Source of the DNA: Longimicrobium sp.
GTDB lineage: Bacteria > Gemmatimonadota > Gemmatimonadetes > Longimicrobiales > Longimicrobiaceae
Length of the DNA: 64,000 nt
Direction of reading: 5' to 3'
NCBI RefSeq assembly: GCF_035474595.1
Contig: NZ_DATIND010000005.1
Coordinates: 1-64,000, forward strand
Part shown: positions 1 through 9,137 of the stretch, in pieces
Position numbering within the stretch: the first letter of the stretch is position 1
Layout: the number at the start of each line of letters is the position of its first letter
Program-made: the position numbers and the translations under genes
Notes under the pieces: generated by a model
The model's database searches: none
What the model was told of the DNA's origin: nothing
Seen by the model: the letters and a program-made list of their open reading frames with translations, nothing else

Positions 1-479
1 CCGACTCCCACCGCGAGCACCTCCACCCTCTGATTTCGACGCGACGACTCGGGCTCGTCACCCACTCCCGGCTGTCAGATTTTCGGCCGCCAGAAGTGTC
101 AGACTTTCACCCGGCGTTGACAGGGAGATTCGGGAAGGAACGGGAGGCGACGCGGAAACGAATCGAGAGGAGAGGCTTCGGAGTCGGTGGGATGCGCCCT
201 GCCCGCCTTGCTGGCCCCCTCCCGCGGCCCCTCCGCCCGCTCCGCGGGAGAGGGGAGAACTCAACGCGTGAAGCTTCGGAACGCGCCACGATGCTGGGTC
301 CGGGCCACGCATCGCACGTGAGCCGACGAGTGCGCAATCACCTGTGCGCCACATTCGAAGTTACCCCCTCCCGTTATCGGGAGGGGGTACGCGGCCTCAG
401 CCGCGGGGGGGAGGGCTCGCGGGGCACGCACCAGCACAGAGCCCCTCAAAATCTCCGTATCTCCCTCTCCGCCAGCAGC
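1..479. other. Non-coding stretch with palindromes
   Basis: I see no credible gene here; the open frames are products of high GC. The stretch holds two REP-like palindromes, one around 217-256 (CCCTCCCGCGG facing CCGCGGGAGAGGG) and one at 362-404, listed separately. The left edge is cut by the window. Confidence 0.5.
362..404. repeat. REP-like double palindrome
   Basis: Positions 362-373 (TACCCCCTCCCG) pair perfectly with 378-389 across a 4-nt TTAT loop, followed by a second small hairpin GCGGC-CTCA-GCCGC at 391-404. Similar CTCCCG/CGGGAG palindromes occur near 6721 and 6822-6844, so this is a dispersed class rather than one gene's terminator. Confidence 0.6.
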
Positions 480-514
480 ATCGGGGCTCCCGAGCCATGC
501 CCGGGAGCCCCGAT
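480..514 (-). terminator. Terminator of the lipoprotein gene
   Basis: A 13-bp perfect stem (480-492 with 502-514) closes a 9-nt loop. It lies 23 nt beyond the stop codon of the minus-strand gene ending at 537. There is no clear T-run. Confidence 0.6.
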
Positions 515-536
515 CGCCTCACCTCATCCACATCGC

Positions 537-1691
537 CTACTGATACTGGATGTACAGCGGCTGCGGCCAGAGGTTCAGCACGTCGCGCGGCGTCATCAGC
601 GGGTCGCCCTTCTTCGTATCGTTGTGATAGAAGAGCTTGAACCCGGTGAACTCCACGGGGTGGCGCACGATGTAGTCCTGGTAGCTGTCGTGCTTCAGCC
701 ACGGGGCGCCCCACCCGTCCATGTCCATCACCAGCTCGACCTCGGGGCGGAGCTGGATCTTCTCCGCGTCGGGAACCATGTTGCGCGTGAAGCGGTGGAT
801 CACCAGCACCTTGGGCGGCAGGTTGTTCTCGCGCACGATGCGGGCGAGCTGGTCCGTCACCCAGTTGATGTCGGCGGCGTACATCGTCCCGATCTTGCGC
901 CCCGGCACGATCCCGCCGCGCATGTAGAACTCCGGGTCCACCGCGAAGTGGACGTCGGGGCGCTTCAGGAACTCCTCGAAGCGCGGCATGATGTTGCGCA
1001 CGTCGTCGGTGCCGACCTGCACGTCGATCAGCATGATCGCGTTGATCGACCGGGCCATCTGGTAGATGGAATCCACCGCCTGGTCGCGCATCTGCGCCCG
1101 GTAGTGCCCCGAGGGGCCGGGGGCGCCCTGCGCCACCACCGCGATCAGGTGCAGCGCGGGAATCACCGGCGTGCTCGGGTCGGCCTCGGACCAGCGCCGT
1201 ACCTCACCCTGCAGGCGCCGCAGCATCTCGTCGCGCGGGAACTCGCCCAGCGCGCCCATCCGCGTGGAGCTCGGGTTGCCGTAGTACGCGACGATGCGGC
1301 TGCACGGCAGCAGGTCGCCGTCGCGGAACTCGCCCTTCTTGGGATACCACCCCTGCTCCTTCGCGAACACGGGGTTGCGACCGGCCCCGGGGTTCTTGGC
1401 CGCGGAGTCAGCCTTCAGCGCGGCGGCGGCGGAGTCGAGCCGCGCCTGCAGCCGGTTGAAGCACTGCTGCGACTCGGCCGCCGTCTTCCCCCACGATGTC
1501 TTCGCCGGCGCGGCCCGGGGCTGCGCGGGCTGCTGCGCCTGCGCGCCCTTCTGCCCCGCGGGATCGGCCGCCTTGGCGTCCTTTCCGTCCTTCGCGTCGC
1601 CGCCGTTGCCGTCGCCGCCGCACGCGGCCAGCAGCGCCACCAGCGCGGCCGCCGCGAGCGGGCGCGCGCGGCCCATGAACGCACGAGTCAA
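537..1691 (-). CDS. Predicted lipoprotein with TIM-barrel-like domain
   Basis: Unrecognised secreted protein. The N-terminus is a lipoprotein signal: basic GRARP, a hydrophobic Ala/Leu stretch, then lipobox LLAAC. A Gly/Asp/Lys/Gln-rich linker follows. The C-terminal 290 residues alternate beta/alpha segments with acidic strand ends (MLIDVQVG, FAVDPEF, VMDMDGWG), resembling a glycosidase-type barrel; this fold is inference. Start choice: a TTG at 1691-1689 has GGAGG eight bases upstream, whereas the next in-frame ATG (1676) has its nearest SD too far away. If 1676 is used, the signal peptide begins MGRARPL. No neighbour explains its function; hisF follows on the same strand about 100 nt upstream of its start. 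Confidence 0.7.
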   Translation of the reverse strand: MTRAFMGRARPLAAAALVALLAACGGDGNGGDAKDGKDAKAADPAGQKGAQAQQPAQPRAAPAKTSWGKTAAESQQCFNRLQARLDSAAAALKADSAAKNPGAGRNPVFAKEQGWYPKKGEFRDGDLLPCSRIVAYYGNPSSTRMGALGEFPRDEMLRRLQGEVRRWSEADPSTPVIPALHLIAVVAQGAPGPSGHYRAQMRDQAVDSIYQMARSINAIMLIDVQVGTDDVRNIMPRFEEFLKRPDVHFAVDPEFYMRGGIVPGRKIGTMYAADINWVTDQLARIVRENNLPPKVLVIHRFTRNMVPDAEKIQLRPEVELVMDMDGWGAPWLKHDSYQDYIVRHPVEFTGFKLFYHNDTKKGDPLMTPRDVLNLWPQPLYIQYQ

Positions 1692-1796
1692 CCGGATCTC
1701 CTCCGTCTGAATCATTCGGAATGCCTTTCTGCGGGAACGACCTGAAGCCGCCCGGCTCTCTGCAACGACCGGGCCGGGCGGGGTTGTCACTTCATG

Positions 1797-2576
1797 TCAC
1801 ACGCGGACGGGGTGTCCGCGGCCGGCCAGGTAGCGGCGCGCCTCGGCCAGGGTGTACTCGCCGAAGTGGAAGATGGACGCGGCGAGCACGGCGTGCGCCC
1901 CGGCGGCCAGCGCCTGGTCCAGGTGCTCCAGCGCCCCCGCGCCCCCCGAGGCGATCACGGGGATGCGCACCGCGGCGGAGACGGCGCCGGTCAATTCCAG
2001 GTCGTAGCCGTCGCGCGTGCCGTCGCGGTCAATCGAGGTCAGCAGGATCTCGCCCGCGCCCAGCGACTCCACCCGCCGCGCCCACTCGACCGCGTCCATC
2101 CCCGTCCCCCGCCGCCCGCCGTGGGTGAACACCTCGAAGCCGCCCGGCATGCGGTCCAGCATCTCCGGCGCCGCCCGCCGCGCGTCGATGGCCACGACCA
2201 CGCATTGCGAGCCGAAGTGGTCCGCCGCGCGGGCGACGAGGTCGGGATCGGAGACGGCGGCGGTGTTGACGGAGACCTTGTCGGCGCCGGCGCCCAGCAT
2301 GGCGATGAAGTCGTCCACCGAGCGCACGCCGCCGCCCACGGTGAAGGGGATGAAAACGCTGTCGGCGACGCGGCGGATCATCTCCAGCGTGGACTGGCGC
2401 CCCTCGTGGCTGGCGGTGATGTCGAGAAAGCAGAGCTCGTCGGCGCGCTCGGCGTCGTAGCGCATGGCCTGCTCCACCGGGTCGCCCGCGTCGCGCAGCC
2501 CCTCGAACTGGATCCCCTTCACCACCCGCCCGTCCTTCACGTCCAGGCAGGGGATGATGCGCTTGGCCAGGCTCAC
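1797..2576 (-). CDS. hisF: Imidazole glycerol phosphate synthase cyclase subunit HisF
   Basis: Converts PRFAR plus HisH-derived ammonia to IGP and AICAR in histidine biosynthesis, as a heterodimer with HisH. The 259-residue (beta/alpha)8 protein has the usual family length. It shows the N-terminal [16 protein letters not shown] with the catalytic Asp, the phosphate-binding [11 protein letters not shown], and the second catalytic Asp in [10 protein letters not shown], then [10 protein letters not shown]. The GTG start overlaps the stop of the dapF-like gene by 4 nt (GTGA), so the two are translationally coupled. Its partner hisH lies about 1.7 kb upstream, beyond a toxin-antitoxin pair; hisA is not in the window. 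Confidence 0.95.
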   Translation of the reverse strand: MSLAKRIIPCLDVKDGRVVKGIQFEGLRDAGDPVEQAMRYDAERADELCFLDITASHEGRQSTLEMIRRVADSVFIPFTVGGGVRSVDDFIAMLGAGADKVSVNTAAVSDPDLVARAADHFGSQCVVVAIDARRAAPEMLDRMPGGFEVFTHGGRRGTGMDAVEWARRVESLGAGEILLTSIDRDGTRDGYDLELTGAVSAAVRIPVIASGGAGALEHLDQALAAGAHAVLAASIFHFGEYTLAEARRYLAGRGHPVRV

Positions 2577-3469
2577 GACGCGAACCCCAGCGCCCGCAGC
2601 CGCGTCACCATCCCCGGCGTCATCTCGCCGCGGTAGACGTCCTCCACCGGGCCGCGCAGCACCAGGCTCCAGTCGTCGTGCACCTCCACGCGCAGCGTGC
2701 CGCCGGGCATGCGGACGGCCACCTGCCGCTCGCTCACCATCCCCCGGCGCACGGCGGCGGCGGCGACCGCGCAGGCGCTGGAGCCGGAGGCGCGCGTCTC
2801 GCCGGCGCCGCGCTCCCACACCCAGGCGTCCACCGCGTCCGGCTCGCCGCCGGCGACGGCGAACTGCACGTTGGTGCCGCGCGCGAAGTCCGGGTGCGTG
2901 CTGATCTGCGGGGCGATGCGGCGCAGCGTCTCCACGTCCAGCTCGTCCTGGAAGACCACGCAGTGCGGGTTGCCGATGGAGACGGTGTTCATGGCCACCC
3001 GGTCGCCGCCGGACAGCTCCAGCAGCTCGTTCTCCGTCTCGCGGTCGGGGCCGGCGAGGCCGACGTCAGCGCTGCGGAACGAGGCGGTGCCCATCTCCAC
3101 CTCCACGTCCAGCACGCCGTCGTCGCTCTCGTCCACGATGCGCACGCGCACGATGCCGCCCGGCGTCTCCACGGTGAAGTGCGGGCCGATGCGCACGCGG
3201 CCGCGGTCCAGCAGGTACGCGGCGAAGATGCGCAGCCCATTGCCGCTCTTCTCCGCCTCGCTGCCGTCGGGGTTGAAGATACGCACGCCGAAGTCGGCCG
3301 CATCGCTCGCCACCGCGCCCAGGATGCCGTCGCTGCCGATGCCGCTGTTGCGGTCGCAGAGCAGGCGCACGGCGGGCGGCGTCAGGCCGAACGGGAGCCT
3401 GTCCAGCTCCAGCGCGATGTAGTCGTTCCCGAGCCCATGGCCCTTGTAGAAGGAAGCGCGTTCCGGCAT
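2573..3469 (-). CDS. Diaminopimelate epimerase-like protein lacking both catalytic cysteines
   Basis: DapF interconverts LL- and meso-diaminopimelate by a two-cysteine proton relay. This 298-residue protein has the normal DapF length and frame: KGHGLGNDY near the N-terminus, a substrate loop [13 protein letters not shown] (residues 67-78), NPHCV (167-171) and [10 protein letters not shown] (221-230). The two catalytic positions, normally in MCGNG and ACGTG, are Ser75 and Ser228 here. The codons AGC and TCC are unambiguous. It sits between vapC (7 nt gap) and hisF (4-nt overlap), where hisA often lies. It may be a redirected member of the DapF/proline racemase superfamily, a slow or inactive epimerase, or a lineage-specific DapF. 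dapA, dapB and a DapL-type gene are elsewhere in the window, so an active DapF is expected somewhere. Confidence 0.85.
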   Translation of the reverse strand: MPERASFYKGHGLGNDYIALELDRLPFGLTPPAVRLLCDRNSGIGSDGILGAVASDAADFGVRIFNPDGSEAEKSGNGLRIFAAYLLDRGRVRIGPHFTVETPGGIVRVRIVDESDDGVLDVEVEMGTASFRSADVGLAGPDRETENELLELSGGDRVAMNTVSIGNPHCVVFQDELDVETLRRIAPQISTHPDFARGTNVQFAVAGGEPDAVDAWVWERGAGETRASGSSACAVAAAAVRRGMVSERQVAVRMPGGTLRVEVHDDWSLVLRGPVEDVYRGEMTPGMVTRLRALGFAS

Positions 3470-3476
3470 CAGAGAC

Positions 3477-3899
3477 TCAGGATGACCACGGGTTGAGGAG
3501 GGGCGCGCCACGGTTGGCGCAGTCGCGCTCGTTGCGCGTGACAAGCGTCATCCCGTGCACGATGGCCGTGGCGATCAGCAGACCATCCACCGGAGGGAGC
3601 GCGCGGCCGGTCTTCTGTCCCTCGCCGGCGAGGCGTCCCCACTCCAGTGCGACTGGTTCGTCTATGGGCAGGATGCGCCCTCGAAATTGTGCGGGCAGCA
3701 GCGTACTCAACCAGTGCTCGATCCCCGCGCGCCGAGTATCCTGAAAGCGAAGTTCCACGCCTTTGCGGATCTCGCCGAACGAAAGCACGCTGACAAAAAG
3801 ATCAAGCGAGGACTGCCCGGACTCCCAAGCGATCACTCGGGGATCGGGACGCGGACGAAGCCCTTCGGAGATGATGTTCGTATCGAGGAGATATCTCAT
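3477..3899 (-). CDS. vapC: PIN-domain toxin, VapC family
   Basis: A 140-residue PIN-domain ribonuclease. The family cleaves tRNA or rRNA with Mg2+ held by clustered acidic residues. Visible acidic positions are Asp6 in LLDTNIISE, Glu48 in SFGEIRKG, Asp104 in PPVDGLLIATA, and a late Asp in TRNERDCA. The layout matches the FitB/VapC subgroup. It starts 2 nt after the stop of the Phd-type antitoxin gene, the usual antitoxin-first order, and is only 7 nt ahead of the dapF-like gene, so read-through into dapF-hisF is likely. Confidence 0.9.
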   Translation of the reverse strand: MRYLLDTNIISEGLRPRPDPRVIAWESGQSSLDLFVSVLSFGEIRKGVELRFQDTRRAGIEHWLSTLLPAQFRGRILPIDEPVALEWGRLAGEGQKTGRALPPVDGLLIATAIVHGMTLVTRNERDCANRGAPLLNPWSS

Positions 3900-3901
3900 C
3901 G

Positions 3902-4171
3902 TCAGTCGAAATCGATATCGCGCGGCACATCCTGATCGCGCTCAATTTCGAAGTCGATTCCATCCTCTGCTATCGCTTTCGCCAGCGGTGACGACTGCAG
4001 GAACTCGAATAGGTTCTGCGGCGGTGCGGAAAGGCGGTCGTACTCGGCCGCGCTGATCACCACCACCGCATCGCGGCCGTTGCGCGTGACCCGCTGCGGC
4101 TGATCCGAGAGCGCGAGGCGGACCACTTCGCTGAAGCGGTTCTTGGCGTCTTCGAGCTTCCAGTTGTTCAT
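3902..4171 (-). CDS. Antitoxin, Phd/YefM family
   Basis: An 89-residue antitoxin for the VapC toxin just downstream. The first 50 residues match the Phd/YefM DNA-binding fold: MNNWKLEDAKNRFSEVVRLA, then QRVTRNGRDAVVVISAAEYDRL. The acidic C-terminal tail (FEIERDQDVPRDIDFD) is the expected toxin-neutralising segment. A strong Shine-Dalgarno (GGGAGG) precedes the ATG. A promoter and a 9-bp direct repeat lie immediately upstream, consistent with autoregulation. Confidence 0.88.
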   Translation of the reverse strand: MNNWKLEDAKNRFSEVVRLALSDQPQRVTRNGRDAVVVISAAEYDRLSAPPQNLFEFLQSSPLAKAIAEDGIDFEIERDQDVPRDIDFD

Positions 4172-4191
4172 GGCGCCTCCCGTGACGACGG

Positions 4192-4245
4192 TCTGGCTAG
4201 TCTGGCTAGATGATGAACCATACCCGAGCGGGAATGCAATTGCAA
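4192..4245 (-). promoter_or_regulatory. Promoter and putative operator of phd-vapC
   Basis: On the minus strand TTGCAA (4245-4240) and TATGGT (4222-4217) are separated by exactly 17 nt, a good sigma-70-type match. Just downstream is a perfect 9-bp direct repeat, TCTGGCTAG at 4192-4200 and 4201-4209 on the plus strand. It is well placed to bind the Phd-type antitoxin. The operator role is inference. Confidence 0.65.
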
Positions 4246-4264
4246 CCCCGTGGGCGGTTCCGCG

Positions 4265-4891
4265 CTACATCCCCGCAAAATTCCGCAGGATGCGCAGCCC
4301 GTCCTCCTGGCTCTTCTCGGGGTGGAACTGGATGCCCCACACGTTGTCGCGGCCCACGATGCTGGCGAAGGTGTCGTCGTAGGTGCAGCGGCCGAGCACG
4401 TGCGGGCCGTCGGCCTCCAGCACGCCGTAGCTGTGCACGTGGTAGAAGAAGCGCGGCTCCGGCCCCGCGACGCCCTCCAGCAGCGGGTCGCTCTCGGCGG
4501 TGCGGATGAACTCCACCGCGTTCCACCCCACGTGCGGCAGCGGCAGCTCCGTTCTGAGCCGCTGGACAGGGCCCGGCAGCAGCCCCAGCCCGCGCACCGA
4601 CGGCGCTTCCTCGCTCTCGTCGAACAGCAGCTGCATCCCCACGCAGATTCCCAGGAACGGGCGGCCGGCGCCGGCGTGCTCGCGCACCGCATCTCCCAAT
4701 CCCGCTTCCTCCAGCCGCGTCATGCACTGCCCGAAGTGCCCCTGCCCGGGCAGCACCAGCCGGTCCGCGCACGCCGCCTCCGCCGGGTCGGCCGTCAGCA
4801 CCGCGTCCGCGCCCTCGTGCTCGAACGCCTTCGCGACGGAGCGCAGGTTCCCGGCGCCGTAGTCCAGGATGGTGACCCGCGGCCGGCTCAC
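4265..4891 (-). CDS. hisH: Imidazole glycerol phosphate synthase glutaminase subunit HisH
   Basis: Class I glutamine amidotransferase that supplies ammonia to HisF. The 208-residue protein carries the nucleophile Cys83 in GICVGMQLL, and His190 and Glu192 in QFHPEKS, completing the triad; the N-terminal [13 protein letters not shown] is typical of the family. The GTG start at 4891 overlaps the hisB stop (GTGA), indicating coupling. The frame stays open upstream into hisB, but that part is not homologous to HisH. A 93-nt gap follows before the phd promoter. Confidence 0.95.
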   Translation of the reverse strand: MSRPRVTILDYGAGNLRSVAKAFEHEGADAVLTADPAEAACADRLVLPGQGHFGQCMTRLEEAGLGDAVREHAGAGRPFLGICVGMQLLFDESEEAPSVRGLGLLPGPVQRLRTELPLPHVGWNAVEFIRTAESDPLLEGVAGPEPRFFYHVHSYGVLEADGPHVLGRCTYDDTFASIVGRDNVWGIQFHPEKSQEDGLRILRNFAGM

Positions 4892-5484
4892 AGCGCGCCC
4901 TTCGTTGACGGCACCACGTCCGCGCGGCGCGGGTCGATGCGCACGGCGGCGGCCAGCGCGCGGGCAGCCGCCTTGAACGTGGCCTCGACGATGTGGTGCG
5001 CGTTGTCGCCGCGGATGCCGTCGAGGTGCAGGGTGATCCGCGCCTCGGTGGCGAAGGCGCGCCAGAACTCGGCGCTGAGCGACGCGTCGAACTCGCCGAT
5101 GCGCGGCTGGTCGGGCGGGAGGGGGAGGTCGAAGTGCAGGAACGGGCGCCCGGAGACGTCCACCACCGCGCGCACCAGAGCCTCGTCCAGTGGCACGGTA
5201 GCGTCGGCGAAGCGGGTGATGCCGCGCTTGTCGCCCAGCGCGTCCAGCACGCACCCGCCGATCACGATCCCCACATCTTCCACCGTGTGGTGCGCGTCGA
5301 TGTGCAGGTCGCCGCGGCAGTCGACTTCCAGGTCGATGCCACCGTGGCGGGCCAGCGCGTCCAGCATGTGGTCGAAGAAGCCGATCCCCGTGGCCACCCT
5401 GCTTTCGCCGGTGCCGTCGAGGTCCAGGGTGACGCGGATCTCCGTCTCCTTCGTCTTCCGCTCGCGCGTTGCCGTGCGGCTCAT
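4888..5484 (-). CDS. hisB: Imidazoleglycerol-phosphate dehydratase
   Basis: Dehydrates IGP to imidazole acetol phosphate in histidine biosynthesis. The 198-residue monofunctional form shows [27 protein letters not shown] (manganese-binding histidines) and the repeat-related [13 protein letters not shown]. There is no fused phosphatase domain as in enterobacterial HisB. It overlaps the hisC stop by 4 nt (ATGA) upstream and hisH by 4 nt downstream. Confidence 0.96.
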   Translation of the reverse strand: MSRTATRERKTKETEIRVTLDLDGTGESRVATGIGFFDHMLDALARHGGIDLEVDCRGDLHIDAHHTVEDVGIVIGGCVLDALGDKRGITRFADATVPLDEALVRAVVDVSGRPFLHFDLPLPPDQPRIGEFDASLSAEFWRAFATEARITLHLDGIRGDNAHHIVEATFKAAARALAAAVRIDPRRADVVPSTKGAL

Positions 5485-6635
5485 GCGGCCTCGCTCATGA
5501 TGGTGCGCAGCGCGTCCAGGAAGGCGCCCGTCTCTTCCGGCGTACCGGCGTTCACGCGCAGGCAGCCGTCCAGCATCGCGTACTTGCTCACGTCACGCAC
5601 CAGGATCCCGTGCTCGTCCAGCAGCCGCTCGAACAGCCGCGTGTGGGTGATGCGGGGCGACCGGACGCGGAAGAGCACGAAGTTGGCCGCGCTGTCGTAC
5701 ACGCGGATGCCGGGCACCTCGCGCATCTCGCGCAGCAGGCGATCCCGCTCGGCGCGGACCTTCTCCACGCTGTCGGCCAGCAGCGCGCGGCCGCGCAGCA
5801 CCTCGGCGGCGGCCACCTCGGTGAAGAAGTTGATGTTGTACGGCAGCTTGGCCTTGTGCACCTCGGCGGCGAGCGCGGGGTGCGCCAGCATGTATCCCGC
5901 ACGCAACCCCGCCAGCGACATCGCCTTGCTGAAGGTGCGCAGGACGACCAGCCGCGGGCGGCCCTCGAGGAGCGGGGTCGCGTCGAATCCCCCGAACTCC
6001 ACGTACGCCTGATCCAGCAGGATCAGCGCGCCGGTGTCGTCGTGGATGCGCAGGATCTCGTCCTCCGCCAGCCACCCGCCGGTCGGGTTGTTGGGCGTGC
6101 AGAGGACGACCACCGCCGCGTCGCGCTCCCGCGCGGCGCGGACGATCGCGTCCACGTTGAAGCGCAGGTCCTCGGTGAGCGCGACGGAGGCGACGGTCCC
6201 CGCGTGCACCTCCGTCATCAGCCGGTAGAGCGTGAACGTGGGCTCGGGGATGACGACGGTCGCGCCCGCGCCGACGGTGACCGCGAGGACCGCCTGGATC
6301 AGCTCGTTGCTGCCGTTGGCGACCAGGATGCCGTCTTCCGGCCATCCCGTGGCCTCGCTCACGGCGGAGATGAAGTTGCTGGCGATGAACGGCGGGTAGC
6401 GGTTCCACGGCCGGTCCGCCAGGCGCTCGGCGATGCGGCGCTTCAGCTCGTCGGGGACGTCGTACGGGCTCTCGTTCTGGTTCAGCTTGATGCGCGGCTC
6501 GTACGGCCGCAGCGTGTACGCCCCCAGCGACCGCACCGACGGCTTCACCCACCGCAGCGCGCTCTCGATCTCCGCCTGGTTCGATGCTGTATTCCGCACG
6601 TCCGTCATCTGCTTCTGCTTCGTCTCGATCTTCAC
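5481..6635 (-). CDS. hisC: Histidinol-phosphate aminotransferase
   Basis: PLP-dependent class I/II aminotransferase that converts imidazole acetol phosphate to histidinol phosphate. Landmarks are [30 protein letters not shown], and the PLP lysine in [15 protein letters not shown], with the phosphate-binding arginine in the C-terminal VNAGTPEE region. It is 384 residues from the GTG at 6635; an ATG nine codons in (6608) is an equally plausible start, and neither has a strong SD. It is the first gene of the hisC-hisB-hisH run. Confidence 0.93.
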   Translation of the reverse strand: MKIETKQKQMTDVRNTASNQAEIESALRWVKPSVRSLGAYTLRPYEPRIKLNQNESPYDVPDELKRRIAERLADRPWNRYPPFIASNFISAVSEATGWPEDGILVANGSNELIQAVLAVTVGAGATVVIPEPTFTLYRLMTEVHAGTVASVALTEDLRFNVDAIVRAARERDAAVVVLCTPNNPTGGWLAEDEILRIHDDTGALILLDQAYVEFGGFDATPLLEGRPRLVVLRTFSKAMSLAGLRAGYMLAHPALAAEVHKAKLPYNINFFTEVAAAEVLRGRALLADSVEKVRAERDRLLREMREVPGIRVYDSAANFVLFRVRSPRITHTRLFERLLDEHGILVRDVSKYAMLDGCLRVNAGTPEETGAFLDALRTIMSEAA

Positions 6636-7033
6636 GACTGCCTTGAACTGCAGGAGAGGGATTCAGATTGGCGCGTGTCCGCGGCATCCGCGCCCTCTCC
6701 CCGCGCCTTAGAGCGCTCGCCCTCTCCCGTTCCGGGCGAGGGGGGCTCTCCAGCATGCGCGCTCCCTGCGACCTTTGGGCGCACCCTCGGGTTTCGACGT
6801 GCCGGAATGCCCGCCCCAGCTACCTCTCCCGGTACGGGAGAGGTGGACGGCCTCGGCCGGCCGGAGAGGGCGCGGTGCCGGAGGAGCGCACCGGAGCCCG
6901 CATCACCCCATCCACTCTCCCTCAACCAATCCCCCAAACGCAGCGGCGGGCGCAAGATATTGCGCCCGCGCCGTTTCCGCATCTTCCAGTCCGCCGCCGT
7001 CCGTCCCGCATCCGGCGCCGGCGCGAGACGCGG
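6636..7033. repeat. Intergenic region with REP-like palindromes
   Basis: This 398-nt gap between purA and hisC has no gene. A perfect 10-bp palindrome ACCTCTCCCG-GTA-CGGGAGAGGT lies at 6822-6844. An imperfect relative (CCCTCTCCCGTTCCGGG) is near 6721-6738. They belong to the same class as 362-404. Any hisC promoter must lie here; I do not see a convincing one. Confidence 0.5.
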
Positions 7034-8323
7034 CTACCGCTTCACGTGGATGATCTGGTCGCGGCGCGTGCCCACGGACACGTACCAGATCGGCACGCCG
7101 GTCAGCTCCTCCAGCCGGCGGAGGTAGCGGTGCGCGGCCTCGGGGAGGTCCTCCCACCGGCGCGCCTCCGACGTCTTCTCGCTCCAGCCGGGGAGCGACT
7201 CGTACTCCGGCTTCGCATCCTCCAGCAGCGCCAGGTCGCCGGGGAAGTCGTCCAGCGTGCCGCCGCCCGCCTGGTAGCGCGTGGCGATCTTCAGCTCCTC
7301 CAGCCCGTCGAGCACGTCGAGCTTGGTCACCGCCAGCCCGGTCAGGCCGTTCACCAGCGCGGCGTAGCGCACCACCACCGCGTCGAACCAGCCGCAGCGC
7401 CGCGGCCGCCCCGTCGTGGCGCCGAACTCGCCGCCCTTCTCGCGGATCTCCTCCTGCAGCGGGCTGGGAAACTCGGTGGGGAGCGGGCCCTCGCCCACGC
7501 GCGTGGTGTACGCCTTCACCACGCCCACCACGTCGTCGATCATCGTGGGCCCGATCCCCACGCCCAGCCCCGCGCCGCCCGCCGTGGTGTTCGACGAGGT
7601 GACGTAGGGATACGTCCCATGATCCACGTCCAGCAGCGCGCCCTGGGCGCCTTCGAGCAGCACCCGCTTGCCGGCGTTCAGCGCGTCCTGGATCACGCGG
7701 CCGGTATCCACCGTCAGCTTCAGCAGCCGCTCGCGCACGCCCATCACGTCGCGCACCAGCAGGTCGGCGTCCACCTTCTCGGCGCTGTCGAGCGACTCCA
7801 GCTTGCGGTTGATGCGCTCGGCGGCGCGGCGCAGCAGCTGCTCGGCGCGCTCGGCGTCGCGCAGGTCGGCCACGCGGATCCCCTGGCGCGCCACCTTGTC
7901 CTCGTACGCGGGACCGATGCCGCGCCCCGTGGTGCCGATCTTTCCCGCCCCGCGGCTGGCCTCGGCGGCGCGGTCCAGCAGCTTGTGGTAGTACAGCAGC
8001 AGGTGCGCGCGGCCGCTGACGCCCACGCGCTGCTCGGCGTCGGGCACTTTGGCGCGGATCTCGTCCAGCTCCTCGAAGAACTGGAAGGGGTCGAACACCA
8101 CGCCGTTGCCCAGCAGGCAGGTGCGGTCGGGGTGCAGAATGCCGCTGGGGATCTGGTGCAGGATGAACTCGTCGTCGCCCACGTGCACCGTGTGCCCCGC
8201 GTTGGCGCCCCCCTGGTACCGCGCCACGATGTCGATCTCCTCCGCGAGGACGTCGACGATCTTCCCCTTCCCCTCGTCGCCCCACTGCGAGCCGACGATC
8301 ACCACGCAGCTGCCGTTGCTCAT
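7034..8323 (-). CDS. purA: Adenylosuccinate synthetase
   Basis: Joins IMP and aspartate using GTP, the first committed step from IMP to AMP. The 429-residue protein has the N-terminal GSQWGDEGKGKIVD loop, the catalytic His in GGANAGHTV, GTTGRGIGPAYEDK, LLEGAQGALLDVDHGTYPYVTSSN, and GRPRRCGWFD. The ATG at 8323 has GGGAAGAAG directly upstream; the frame stays open further back but without homology. Confidence 0.96.
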   Translation of the reverse strand: MSNGSCVVIVGSQWGDEGKGKIVDVLAEEIDIVARYQGGANAGHTVHVGDDEFILHQIPSGILHPDRTCLLGNGVVFDPFQFFEELDEIRAKVPDAEQRVGVSGRAHLLLYYHKLLDRAAEASRGAGKIGTTGRGIGPAYEDKVARQGIRVADLRDAERAEQLLRRAAERINRKLESLDSAEKVDADLLVRDVMGVRERLLKLTVDTGRVIQDALNAGKRVLLEGAQGALLDVDHGTYPYVTSSNTTAGGAGLGVGIGPTMIDDVVGVVKAYTTRVGEGPLPTEFPSPLQEEIREKGGEFGATTGRPRRCGWFDAVVVRYAALVNGLTGLAVTKLDVLDGLEELKIATRYQAGGGTLDDFPGDLALLEDAKPEYESLPGWSEKTSEARRWEDLPEAAHRYLRRLEELTGVPIWYVSVGTRRDQIIHVKR

Positions 8324-8430
8324 CTTCTTCCCGAAGCCGTTCCGAGCGAGTCTGTTTCGCGCCACCGGCCGCCCCAGCGCCGAACCCCGCCAGCGGGCTG
8401 CAGGGATCGCGCCGGGCGCACCAACGCAAG

Positions 8431-8463
8431 AGGCGCGGCCCCACACGAGTTGGGACCGCGCCT
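8431..8463 (-). terminator. Terminator-like hairpin
   Basis: AGGCGCGG (8431-8438) pairs with CCGCGCCT (8456-8463), and an inner CCCA/TGGG extends the stem. It lies downstream of the TM2 gene (stop 8535) and upstream of purA on the minus strand. Confidence 0.5.
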
Positions 8464-8534
8464 GCCGTATCCTGTGCTGAACCTACGCCGCGGCGGCGGA
8501 CGGTGTCAACCGCGCCTCGGCCGCCCACCGCCCG

Positions 8535-8942
8535 TCAGTAGCTCAGCCCGTTGGCCAGCCGGTTGTTGTGCTCGCGGATCCAGTCGGGAATGAGGAACGC
8601 GTCGATCAGCACCCACACGGCCACGCCGAACAGGGTGAAGAGGCCGATGAAGACGAAGAGCAGGATCCACGACGTGACCGTGATCACCAGCTGCGCCGCC
8701 GCGCTTCCGCTGCGGTTCATGTAGAAGCGGTGCGCGCCGAACATCCCCAGGAAGAACCAGAGCGCGTACGCCACGCCCGCCGACTTCTTGTTGGCGTCGT
8801 ACAGCATCATCCGCTGCGCGTCGTACCCGTGCGGCTGCGCGTACGGAGCCGGCGCGTACGGATTGTATTGCGGATACGGCTGCTGGTAGGGAGCCTGCTG
8901 ATACGGACCCTGATTGTACGGACCGGGCTGATTGGGGTACAT
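8535..8942 (-). CDS. TM2 domain membrane protein
   Basis: A 135-residue protein with a Pro/Gln/Tyr-rich N-terminal half (repeated PYQQ, QGPY-like units). It is followed by a TM2 domain: KKSAGVAYALWFFLGMFGAHRFY, a short polar turn, then a second membrane segment from TSWILLFVFIGLFTLF to the DAFLIPDWIREHN tail. TM2 proteins are small two-helix membrane proteins without a settled role. Its own palindrome-rich upstream region separates it from the zinc-ribbon gene. Confidence 0.85.
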   Translation of the reverse strand: MYPNQPGPYNQGPYQQAPYQQPYPQYNPYAPAPYAQPHGYDAQRMMLYDANKKSAGVAYALWFFLGMFGAHRFYMNRSGSAAAQLVITVTSWILLFVFIGLFTLFGVAVWVLIDAFLIPDWIREHNNRLANGLSY

Positions 8943-9065
8943 GCTGCGCCTCCGGGGGTGCCGCGATCGAAGATGGGACGGGAGCGGAAATCCAAGCGGG
9001 GGAGTCGAAGCTAGCGGCGGGCGGCGCGGTTCCGCAACGGCCCGTAAATACCGCAGGAGGGCACC

Positions 9066-9095
9066 GGCGCGGTCCAGCCGTGACTGGACCGCGCC
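9066..9095 (-). terminator. Perfect hairpin, terminator-like
   Basis: A 12-bp perfect stem GGCGCGGTCCAG / CTGGACCGCGCC has a 6-nt loop. It lies 43 nt past the stop of the small zinc-ribbon gene on the minus strand. No T-run. Confidence 0.55.
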
Positions 9096-9137
9096 TTCAT
9101 CTGCTACAGCGCGCTGCGACTCAGCGCCCGCACGTCC

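Noticed and set aside
4265-5254. A HisH with a 120-residue N-terminal extension
   Set aside because: The extension is hisB read in another frame. HisH begins at the GTG overlapping the hisB stop.
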